Source: CAYPEK01 sp964409645 | GTDB lineage: Bacteria > UBP15 > UBA6099 | DNA length: 21,825 nt | NCBI GenBank assembly: GCA_964409645.1 | Contig: CAYPEK010000073.1 | Span: 1-21,825, forward strand | Direction: 5' to 3' | Notes under the pieces: model-generated | What the model saw: only the letters and a program-made list of their open reading frames with translations | Databases searched by the model: none | Told to the model about the DNA's origin: nothing | Shown: positions 1 to 6,744 of the stretch, one piece after another | Position numbering within the stretch: the stretch's first letter is position 1 | Layout: each line of letters begins with the position of its first letter | Position numbers and translations under genes: made by a program

Positions 1-987
1 AATACTTACAGGAGCGTTAATGCCGGAGACCCAGAAAGCGAATGTCATCCGCCTCGGCCCCTTGACATCCGCGATGTAATAGAAAAGGCCGAGTCCTATC
101 GCGCCCCAACCCGCCGCGAAAACCACGTAAGACGATGTCCAAAGTTTTTTCACAAACGGAAGGTCGAGATTCCAGAGCCAGCCGCCGAGAACAAGAACCG
201 CGCCCGCCGCGCATATTGCCGCCGCTTTCCGCTCGCGGGATACATCCTGCCTCTTCATATATTCACCGACGAGTGTGCCGATTATCGCGAGCGCCGTCGT
301 CGTTGCTACTGAGAGCACTCCCGGCATCCCGATCGGTTCGAAATAGTTTTCATTCATGTATCTGATGAAATTAATTTCTTCAGTGAACACACCCGCGCCG
401 ACGTTCGGAATCGGGATAAACCTGATCGCCGCCCAGTGCGCGGCAAGAAGCGCCGCCGCAGCCGCTCCCCGCCATCTGCCCGGCAGCAACATCGATACCG
501 ACGCGAAGAAATATGAAAAACCTATCAATTGGAGGACTCCGAAGTCGAACATCGGCCGCCCTGCATAGCTCGAATTTATCAGGCAGCCGAGCAGCACAAG
601 CACCGCCGACCGCTTTAAAACTTTATAATAATCTTTAAGCAACCCTTCGCCCGCGCGTCGGCCGGCAATCGGTATCACCACTCCCGCGAGAAATATGAAC
701 CACGGAAAAATCAGGTCGGCGAAATGCAGGCCTTCCGACCACGATGCATGCGTCAGGTGCGCGGGCACCGGTGTATGCGGAGCCTTGTTGTTCACCAGAA
801 GCATTGCGAGGATTGTGAACCCGCGAAAAGCATCTATCGACACCACACGCAGGCCTGAAAGCTTTCCCTCGCTCAGCGACAGGCCACGGCCTGCCGTGGA
901 TTTATCCCGGTTCTTTTCGCCACTAATATTATTCGCCGGAGAAACTTTACGAACTGCCTCGGTAATTCTTGTCTTTTCGATTAACAT
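1..987 (-). CDS. HGSNAT/DUF5009-like membrane acyltransferase (partial, C-terminus beyond window)
   Basis: An uninterrupted minus-strand frame of 329 codons runs from an ATG at 987 to the left edge, so the C-terminus is missing. After a polar N-terminus of about 45 residues comes VVSIDAFRGFTILAMLLVNN (residues 48-67) and then THASWSEGLHFADLIFPWF (79-97). This matches the conserved start of the heparan-alpha-glucosaminide N-acetyltransferase/DUF1624/DUF5009 family, in which the histidine of the H-A-x-W segment (His80 here) is the proposed acetyl carrier. At least six further hydrophobic segments follow, as in this multi-spanning family. Family members move acetyl groups across the membrane onto sugars; the substrate here is unknown. 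The frame stays open upstream of 987, but a good promoter at 1019-1047 points to the ATG at 987; its Shine-Dalgarno sequence is weak. It is divergent from the GNAT gene. Confidence 0.85.
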   Translation of the reverse strand, partial: MLIEKTRITEAVRKVSPANNISGEKNRDKSTAGRGLSLSEGKLSGLRVVSIDAFRGFTILAMLLVNNKAPHTPVPAHLTHASWSEGLHFADLIFPWFIFLAGVVIPIAGRRAGEGLLKDYYKVLKRSAVLVLLGCLINSSYAGRPMFDFGVLQLIGFSYFFASVSMLLPGRWRGAAAAALLAAHWAAIRFIPIPNVGAGVFTEEINFIRYMNENYFEPIGMPGVLSVATTTALAIIGTLVGEYMKRQDVSRERKAAAICAAGAVLVLGGWLWNLDLPFVKKLWTSSYVVFAAGWGAIGLGLFYYIADVKGPRRMTFAFWVSGINAPVSI

Positions 988-1018
988 GCGCCGCCAATGT
1001 CCCTGTTCTGACCATATT

Positions 1019-1047
1019 AGAATAAGAAGCGCCCTCCCGATTTTCAA
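1019..1047 (-). promoter_or_regulatory. sigma70-like promoter of the acyltransferase gene
   Basis: On the minus strand, TTGAAA (1047-1042) and TATTCT (1024-1019) are separated by exactly 17 bases. Transcription would begin near 1012, about 25 bases before the ATG at 987. The match is by eye only. Confidence 0.5.
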
Positions 1048-1077
1048 AGATATTTCGGAAAATGAATTATGATATTC

Positions 1078-1106
1078 TTGCCTGATATATTGAGCAGCCC
1101 CATAAT
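1078..1106 (+). promoter_or_regulatory. sigma70-like promoter of the GNAT gene
   Basis: TTGCCT (1078-1083) and CATAAT (1101-1106) are 17 bases apart. Transcription would start near 1113, leaving a leader of about 46 bases before the GTG start at 1159. Together with the minus-strand promoter at 1019-1047 it makes a compact divergent control region. Confidence 0.45.
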
Positions 1107-1158
1107 AAAGCTGGCACTTGTTTGCCACTACTGAGCCCCGGGAATCGCGGAGAAAAAA

Positions 1159-1773
1159 GTGCGGGAAGAAAACACAGTTACTGTCAGAGAAAAACAGCCG
1201 CAAGACGATGAAGCGGCAGCATTTCTTGTCGCCGAAGCATTCCGGGATAAATATTCGGTATTCGCTAACAATGACTGGAATCGAGCCGTCGTGATTGCGC
1301 AGGACGAGATGAAATGGCGCGGAAAGTGCGGCAATTTCTTCGTCGCTGAAACCGGAGGCGAAATCGCGGGCGCGATCGAGATCATCGGTACGGACATTTC
1401 CGGTGTGCCGTACGCCGAGCACATGTCGATATATCTTAAGCGACTCGGTTTGCTGAACGGCCTGCGAGCTTCATTCCTTTACTCACTCCTGTCGAGAGTC
1501 GTCGCGGACAACGAAGCGTGCGTATCGAGTCTCGCGGTCGCCGGGAATGCAAGAGGCAGAGGAATCGCACGCGCGTTGCTCGCGCGGGGTGACGAATACG
1601 CGCTTGAAACGGGAAAAAAATTCATCGTTCTCTGGGTCGCCGAAGATAATGTCCGCGCGCGCGGGGTTTATGACGCGGCGGGCTACAAAGAGGCGGAAAG
1701 AAGCGCTTCCCAGCAACTAAAAAAACATTTCGGACACGAAAACTGGATTCTTATGAGAAAAGAAATTGTTTAA
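1159..1773 (+). CDS. GNAT-family N-acetyltransferase
   Basis: A 204-residue protein with the GNAT fold. The acetyl-CoA pyrophosphate loop is visible as SSLAVAGNARGRGIARALL (about residues 115-133), with the R-G-R-G-I-A form of the R/Q-x-x-G-x-G/A motif, followed by the C-terminal half signature VLWVAEDNVRARGVYDAAGY (about 159-178). It would transfer acetyl from acetyl-CoA to a small-molecule or protein amine; the substrate cannot be read from sequence. The start is a GTG at 1159 preceded by GGAG about seven bases upstream. The gene is single, with its own promoter, divergent from the membrane acyltransferase and convergent with the McsA-McsB fusion, from which it is separated by an inverted-repeat element. 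Confidence 0.9.
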   Translation: MREENTVTVREKQPQDDEAAAFLVAEAFRDKYSVFANNDWNRAVVIAQDEMKWRGKCGNFFVAETGGEIAGAIEIIGTDISGVPYAEHMSIYLKRLGLLNGLRASFLYSLLSRVVADNEACVSSLAVAGNARGRGIARALLARGDEYALETGKKFIVLWVAEDNVRARGVYDAAGYKEAERSASQQLKKHFGHENWILMRKEIV

Positions 1774-1776
1774 CAT

Positions 1777-1895
1777 GGGGTCAGGCCGTGAATTGCGAAT
1801 TGAGATGAATCAGCGATACATAATTTTCAAATCTTATAAAAGGTAATGCCATCCAACTCAAAGCTTTCTCAATTCTCAATTCATGGCCTAACCCC
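1777..1895. repeat. 119-bp element with 29-nt terminal inverted repeats (REPIN/MITE-like)
   Basis: The left arm (1777-1805, beginning GGGGTCAGGCCGTGAATT) and the right arm (1867-1895) are inverted copies matching at 26 of 29 positions, around a 61-base centre with no gene. Each arm has a tandem AATTGNG/AATTGAG core. It starts 3 bases after the GNAT stop and ends 10 bases before the stop of the convergent mcsA-mcsB gene. The GGGGTCAGGC...GAATT ends resemble, from memory, the ends of REP-type palindromes mobilised by Y1 (RAYT) transposases, but no transposase is in the window. It could also act as a bidirectional transcription stop because each transcript could fold into a long hairpin. Confidence 0.7.
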
Positions 1896-1905
1896 CGGAG
1901 ATAAC

Positions 1906-3573
1906 TCAGATCTTTCCGGACTTACGAGGCTTGTTTCGCCCCGACCACGTCTCTATCAACTCCGCAAAAAGGTCCGCCCTTCTCTTCTCGCACTGGTTCG
2001 TACTGTAGGCGCGCCCGTCCTTGTACATGATGAACGGCGACGACATCATCGGAATCACATCGTCCAGAGAGAATTCAGGAAAATCCACGAGGCCCCGCTC
2101 GATTGCGAGCATGATAAAAGTCGTCAGCCGCAGAACGTCGCGGTATGAAAGCCTGTACGAGCGTGTCGCGAATTCCATCACGCGCGGAAGTATGTTCTTG
2201 AGCCGGTTCACTTCGTTCTGCTTGAAATCCGTGCGCATCCTCTCCTGCTCTGCAGCCAGCTTTGCGGCGAACGTGAAAACGTCCGACACGATCTCTTCCG
2301 CCGTGCTGCCGAAACCGACGGACGACATTACACGGAAGAAACCATGATGCTCCGGATTCTTCCCGCAGAACGACTCGATTTTCACCGCCGGATTGTCCGT
2401 ATTCTCCGGCCAGAAGATCGTGCTTCCCCTGAAGAAACTGTACGGCAGGTGCATTGTGATCGACACCGTGAGGCCGGTTCCGATGTGGCTCGGCATGGTT
2501 GTGATGTATCCGAAGCGTTGCGCAAAAGCAATCTCTGCGCCGTTCTCAAGCTTGCGGAGGCCCGCGCGCACTTCATCAAGCGCGGCGAGCGGGTCGCGGG
2601 CCGGGCTCCTGTATCCGGCTGTGATGTGATCTGTGTCGTTGATCAGTACAGTGCCGCCGCCGGGACTAATGAGCGCGGAGGCAGCCGCATTCAGCCTGCG
2701 CCCGAAATAGCGCTCACCCACCGCAAGCCTTTCAAGCGGCTTCAGCGCCGACAGCGTCACCAATTCCGCCCCGGCAAGACTCTTCTTATCGAGAAATCCG
2801 AGCGCGTATTTACGGACCTGCGCGAGATGTTGTTTATCAGATTTTGAAGGGAATTTGAAATCGGCAAAATTGCGACGTATCTCGACATGCGACATCAGCC
2901 AGTCGCCCGACGACGGCAGTAACTCCCTCTTATCCATCAGCAATCCGGAAAGCGTTTCCCTCGATGCGGTCGCGATCTTCACATCCTTCTTAATCGCGAT
3001 GCCGATCGCCTTCTTGCGTAGCGCGGAGGCCGTTTTGTCGAGCTTGTTATAGGCGTCCCTCAGCTTTGCCGCGCCGTCGTAGTCCTCTTTCTCTATCTTT
3101 TCCTTTATCTTGTTCTGGATCGACTGCAATTTGGATCGTTGAGCGAAGCACTTCGGCGGCTCGCCCTTATAAAATCCCGCGCCGCCCTGATCGTTCGCGC
3201 CGAGCAGCGTCAGATAGTTCGATATCAGCGACCCGAAGACAAGCGCGCACTCCTCGCAGCCGAAATAAAATTTACTCTCAAACTCGCGCAGCGACGTGCC
3301 GCACGACTGGCATTGCTCCGCGAAATCCACCGGCACCGAAAGCTCGGACGCCGAAAACAAGCCACCCGATTCGAGGCCGAAACCGTGCATCAGCGTCTCG
3401 ACCCTCCTCAATGCCGCGAAAATGCCGGCCTCCTCGGCGCAGCTCTCACAGAAGCCGACTTTCGGCCCGCCGCCGCCGCTCCACGATATAAAAAATCCGG
3501 CGTCATTCTTTCCACACTTCCTGCACTTCATCCGCTTATCCTTTCCGTCCAGCTTTGTTAGTATAGTTCCCAT
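1906..3573 (-). CDS. McsA-McsB fusion protein with degenerate (pseudo)arginine-kinase domain
   Basis: A 555-residue protein in two parts. Residues 15-180 are McsA-like: CxxC pairs at Cys17/20, 42/45, 88/91 and 106/109, then a UVR helix pair around 146-180 (KIEKEDYDGAAKLRDAYNKL). Residues about 210-550 align with the McsB ATP:guanidino phosphotransferase: VLINDTDH (309-316) for the NEEDH motif, FGYITTMPSHIGTGL (354-368) for GYLTSCPTNVGTGL, and a QxxRRAxL-like tail. In Firmicutes, McsA activates McsB, which phosphorylates arginines on proteins for ClpC-ClpP. Here key sites are changed: SSRxRLxRN reads SHVEIRRN (228-235), the active-site Cys is Met360, and the RGxxGEGS loop reads ESFCGKNP (400-407). 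The kinase is therefore probably inactive. ATG 3573 has GGAGG only 2 bases away; Met15 (3531) has AAGGA at 7 bases and begins MKCRKCG, so it may be the true start. No ctsR or clpC is nearby. Confidence 0.85.
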   Translation of the reverse strand: MGTILTKLDGKDKRMKCRKCGKNDAGFFISWSGGGGPKVGFCESCAEEAGIFAALRRVETLMHGFGLESGGLFSASELSVPVDFAEQCQSCGTSLREFESKFYFGCEECALVFGSLISNYLTLLGANDQGGAGFYKGEPPKCFAQRSKLQSIQNKIKEKIEKEDYDGAAKLRDAYNKLDKTASALRKKAIGIAIKKDVKIATASRETLSGLLMDKRELLPSSGDWLMSHVEIRRNFADFKFPSKSDKQHLAQVRKYALGFLDKKSLAGAELVTLSALKPLERLAVGERYFGRRLNAAASALISPGGGTVLINDTDHITAGYRSPARDPLAALDEVRAGLRKLENGAEIAFAQRFGYITTMPSHIGTGLTVSITMHLPYSFFRGSTIFWPENTDNPAVKIESFCGKNPEHHGFFRVMSSVGFGSTAEEIVSDVFTFAAKLAAEQERMRTDFKQNEVNRLKNILPRVMEFATRSYRLSYRDVLRLTTFIMLAIERGLVDFPEFSLDDVIPMMSSPFIMYKDGRAYSTNQCEKRRADLFAELIETWSGRNKPRKSGKI

Positions 3574-3616
3574 ATCCTCCGATATTCAATCAAATTCACC
3601 TGTGACATCAATCCCG

Positions 3617-3646
3617 TTGTGGCCTCTCCTTTGAATCATGTATAAT
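3617..3646 (+). promoter_or_regulatory. candidate promoter of the VWA/DUF4159 operon
   Basis: TTGTGG (3617-3622) and a perfect TATAAT (3641-3646) with an 18-base spacer lie in the divergent gap between the McsA-McsB fusion and the VWA gene. A second perfect TATAAT sits at 3708-3713, directly against the ATG at 3715, with no good -35. If the second one is used, translation would have to start at an internal ATG (3736 or 3748). Confidence 0.35.
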
Positions 3647-3714
3647 ATAAGCACAATCCGCAAAAATGAGCGTCCCATATTTGTTTTCATTGTTCAACTG
3701 TCTAACCTATAATA

Positions 3715-5892
3715 ATGACTGTGCCTTTGAGCGCGATGAATGAGGATATGACCGGACTCGGACTTCAGATCAGGTTTCAGGGATTGCCGCTGTGGCTGCT
3801 TGTTCCCGCTGCCGCACTCGCAGTTTATGTTCTTTGGCGGTACAGGACATTTTTGCTGTCGATCGAATTCCCACGGACAACATTGGCGCTCACGTTGCGA
3901 GCGGCCGCTCTCGCCTCGGTTCTCCTCCTCGCCGCCGGGCCGGTCGTCTATCTGCGCGTGAAACTCCCCGCGCAGCTTCATGCCGCGATAGTTATCGATT
4001 CCTCACAGAGCATGCAGTTGAAAGACGGAACGGGAGTGAACCGGAGAGACCGTGCAGTTGACGCGGCGAAAAAAGTCGAAGCAGCTCTCGGAACCACCTC
4101 GCTCGTTTACAACATGTCGGACACTCTGGCGCCGATACCGACGATTGAAAAAACGACGCCTATCGGCTCGGAAACATTCCTCTCGGACGCGCCGGAAACC
4201 CTCTGCGCCGAGAGTGACGAGCCATTCAGCGACGTATTTATATTCACGGACGGCAGGGATACCTCCGGCGCGAGGCCGTCGAACAACGGCTGCGGCGCAA
4301 GAGTCCACACTATAGGAATCGGTCGCACCGGCTCCGAATACAATTCGGGCATTGCGGAAGTCCACGCGCCGGATTACGCGTTCGTTGATGAGGCCGTCGC
4401 CGTCGAAGGCAGTGCTTACACGATAGGAGCTAAGACAGGAGAACCGGTCGGCATCGAGCTTTACGAAAACGGCAAACTTACGGGACAAATGAAATCGTCG
4501 GTCGGCCGTGAGGGCGAATACAATGTTCCGTTTACGATAAAATTCACCCCTAAGAAAACCGGGCTGCATGCGCTGACGGTGCGCGTGAAACTCCCGCGGC
4601 AGGAAAAGGTCACAGAGGACAACGAGCGCACTCTTTTCGTGGACGTCGTGACGGAAAAACGCGCCGTTCTTTATATCGACTCTCCGAGATGGGAATTCCG
4701 GTTCCTCAGCGAACTTCTGAAAAGCAACGATAAATTCAAAACGGATACAGTAGTGATCGGGCCGGGCGGCACTATCGACGGCGGCGCGGTGAAAAGCGCT
4801 ATAGGAAGTTCCGCCGCGCTCGATAAATACAGAATCGTTATTGTCGGCGATGCGGCGGAATACCTCAGCGGCGCCGAGAAACAGTCGCTGTTGAGCTACG
4901 TGCGAGGCGGCGGGCGTCTGGCTGCGCTCGGCGGGCGGCGCTCACTTTTCACGGCCGGCGGCGGCTGGAGCGAAGCTCTCGGCGCTATGGACGGCGGATC
5001 CGCGGCCGGCTCCCCCGAAGGTTTCGAGGTAACGCCGACGGACACCGGATGGACGACCGACATTCTTCGCCTTGCGGACGGCACCGATGAGAACCGGCGG
5101 CTCTGGAAATCGCTGCCGTTTGTACAAACATTCAACAGAACATCCGCGCCGCGCGGCTCGGTGGTGCTCGCCACACATCCGTGGGTACGCTGCCGGGGCG
5201 GCCTCTGCCCTCTCATTTATTCGTCGCCGGCAGGGAACGGTCAGATTTTCGCTGTCGCTTTCGACGGACTATGGCGCTGGAAGTTTCAGGAGAAAGAAAA
5301 AGACGCTCAGGCGTACGACAGGTTCTGGAAAAACGTGCTCGACGACATGCTCGACACCGAGCGCGAGGCGCCGCTGACACTGCGGCTGTCGGCACGTACG
5401 GCGACACCGGGCGACGAGATAACGGCATCCGCGCACGCCTCGGCGGCGTTGCTGAACAGCAAAGCCACGGCAATTCTAAGAATAGCGCCGCCCTCCGGCC
5501 AGCCATCTAAGGTCAAAATGAAGCGCGATCCCGCGCGTGCCGGCGTTTTTACAGCGAAATTCAAGCCGGCGGCGGCCGGACGTTATTCAATCACGGCGGA
5601 ATACGCGGGTCGGGTCTCGGACGCGGAACCGCTTGCGGTTCAGGTTTCGCCCGCCGAATTCAAGGCGACCTCACTCAACGATGAATATCTTAAGAAAATG
5701 TCGTCCCTGAACGGAGGCTGGTACGCACCGGAAAACGGCGCGGAAAAACTCGCGCTGGAGGCTTTGAAAACACGCGGCTTCAGAACAGTGCGGGCGAAAA
5801 AAACCGCGTTCGTCTATCCGCTGATACTTGTTGCGCTTGCGGGAATACTCGCCGCGGAATGGATGATCCGGCGCAGAGGAGGCCTTTCATGA
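3715..5892 (+). CDS. Membrane-anchored VWA / class I glutamine amidotransferase-like protein (BatA-like)
   Basis: A 725-residue protein with two N-terminal membrane segments (about residues 24-41 and 57-80). Then comes a von Willebrand A domain with a MIDAS-type D-x-S-x-S at Asp95-Ser99 and FIFTDGRD around Asp179, a beta-rich Ig-like stretch, a Rossmann-like amidotransferase-type region (about 312-420) without an obvious nucleophile, another Ig-like domain, and a C-terminal membrane helix (about 699-716) ending in RRR. The architecture is the one usually found next to DUF4159 genes in gene sets that also hold MoxR-type AAA ATPases and DUF58 proteins; those partners are not in this window. The large middle part should lie outside the cytoplasmic membrane. 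The start is uncertain: ATG 3715 has no Shine-Dalgarno sequence, and Met8 (3736) or Met12 (3748) are alternatives. It overlaps the next gene by four bases (ATGA), so the two are translationally coupled. Exact function unknown. Confidence 0.8.
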   Translation: MTVPLSAMNEDMTGLGLQIRFQGLPLWLLVPAAALAVYVLWRYRTFLLSIEFPRTTLALTLRAAALASVLLLAAGPVVYLRVKLPAQLHAAIVIDSSQSMQLKDGTGVNRRDRAVDAAKKVEAALGTTSLVYNMSDTLAPIPTIEKTTPIGSETFLSDAPETLCAESDEPFSDVFIFTDGRDTSGARPSNNGCGARVHTIGIGRTGSEYNSGIAEVHAPDYAFVDEAVAVEGSAYTIGAKTGEPVGIELYENGKLTGQMKSSVGREGEYNVPFTIKFTPKKTGLHALTVRVKLPRQEKVTEDNERTLFVDVVTEKRAVLYIDSPRWEFRFLSELLKSNDKFKTDTVVIGPGGTIDGGAVKSAIGSSAALDKYRIVIVGDAAEYLSGAEKQSLLSYVRGGGRLAALGGRRSLFTAGGGWSEALGAMDGGSAAGSPEGFEVTPTDTGWTTDILRLADGTDENRRLWKSLPFVQTFNRTSAPRGSVVLATHPWVRCRGGLCPLIYSSPAGNGQIFAVAFDGLWRWKFQEKEKDAQAYDRFWKNVLDDMLDTEREAPLTLRLSARTATPGDEITASAHASAALLNSKATAILRIAPPSGQPSKVKMKRDPARAGVFTAKFKPAAAGRYSITAEYAGRVSDAEPLAVQVSPAEFKATSLNDEYLKKMSSLNGGWYAPENGAEKLALEALKTRGFRTVRAKKTAFVYPLILVALAGILAAEWMIRRRGGLS

Positions 5893-6584
5893 AAATGAAA
5901 AGACCGGCGGCATGGACTCTCGCGGCGGCGGCTTTGATCTCGGCGGTATTTTGCATTGCGGCTGAGAAAAAACCCGTTCAGCCCGGAGGCGACTTCTTCA
6001 CAATCGCGCAGATCAGATACGGAGGCGGCGGCGACTGGTACGAAGACAGAACTGCGATAGTGCGTCTTCAGGAGCGCCTTAAAGACGAGCTTGGCCTCAC
6101 ACCCGCAACAGAAAGAAAAATCGTAAAGCTCACAGACGACGACTTATTTTCATACCCGATGCTGTACATAGTAGGCCACGGCAACATAGTGTTCACACCT
6201 GAGGAGGCGGCGCGGCTGCGCGCCTACCTCGAACGCGGCGGATTCCTTTTCGCGAACGACGACTACGGGATGGATGCGTCGTTCAGGCGTGAGATGAAGA
6301 AAGTGCTTCCGGAATCTCCTTTCGTCGAGTTGCCGCTCGACCATCCGATATACAAAACGCCATACCGGTTCCCGAACGGGCTGCCGAAGATACATGAACA
6401 TGCGGGCGGAGCGCCACACGGTTACGGAATGTTCATCGGCAAGCGGATGGCTGTCTTTTACGACTTCAACACAGACATCGGCGACGGGCTCGAAGCGCCG
6501 GAGATACATAAAGACCCGGCGATCAAGCGCGAACAGGCGTTCCAGATGGCAGTCAACGTCATATATTACGCACTCACCCAATAA
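5889..6584 (+). CDS. DUF4159 domain-containing secreted protein
   Basis: A 232-residue protein beginning at ATG 5889, which overlaps the upstream TGA and has GGAGG six bases before it; an in-frame ATG at 5859 lies inside the upstream gene and lacks that site. Residues 1-25 form a signal peptide (KMKR, hydrophobic core, cleavage near CIAA/EK). The mature part is a typical DUF4159 domain: FTIAQIRYGGGGDWYED near the N-terminus, YPMLYIVGHGN, a GGFLFANDDYG segment, and the closing NVIYYALTQ. DUF4159 has a ThuA/amidotransferase-like fold and almost always sits next to BatA/VWA genes, as here. No enzymatic activity is established for the family as far as I know. It is the last gene of the two-gene operon. 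Confidence 0.88.
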   Translation: MKMKRPAAWTLAAAALISAVFCIAAEKKPVQPGGDFFTIAQIRYGGGGDWYEDRTAIVRLQERLKDELGLTPATERKIVKLTDDDLFSYPMLYIVGHGNIVFTPEEAARLRAYLERGGFLFANDDYGMDASFRREMKKVLPESPFVELPLDHPIYKTPYRFPNGLPKIHEHAGGAPHGYGMFIGKRMAVFYDFNTDIGDGLEAPEIHKDPAIKREQAFQMAVNVIYYALTQ

Positions 6585-6699
6585 TATTGAGTACGTTGGG
6601 CTCCAGTTTTATATTTTCAAACGAATTTTTCACGCATAGTTTAAATAGGAATAATTGCAATACTATAATATATATCAGTGGCAGGCGCGCTGTTGCGCT

Positions 6700-6729
6700 T
6701 TGTCGCCAGTATTTGAGCGTTATTATAAT
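6700..6729 (+). promoter_or_regulatory. candidate promoter of the cyclase-efp-nusB-xse operon
   Basis: TTGTCG (6700-6705) and a perfect TATAAT (6724-6729) with an 18-base spacer. Transcription would start near 6736, only about nine bases before the ATG at 6745. Another TATAAT at 6664-6669 with a poor TTTAAA -35 could be a second promoter. The remaining 6585-6744 gap holds no visible gene. Confidence 0.45.
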
Positions 6730-6744
6730 ATTAAAACGGCTGGT

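Noticed and set aside
2021..2847. Plus-strand open frames opposite the McsA-McsB fusion
   Set aside because: They are antisense to a well-supported gene and carry no recognisable domains.
4000..4570. Long minus-strand open frames inside the VWA gene
   Set aside because: The opposite strand encodes a coherent multi-domain protein with family motifs; the minus-strand frames are Arg/Ser-rich shadows without motifs or ribosome sites.
6580..6620. Possible terminator after the DUF4159 gene (CCCAA ... TTGGG followed by T-rich sequence)
   Set aside because: The stem is only 5 bp with a 14-base loop, and the T-rich part starts several bases later. Too weak to call.
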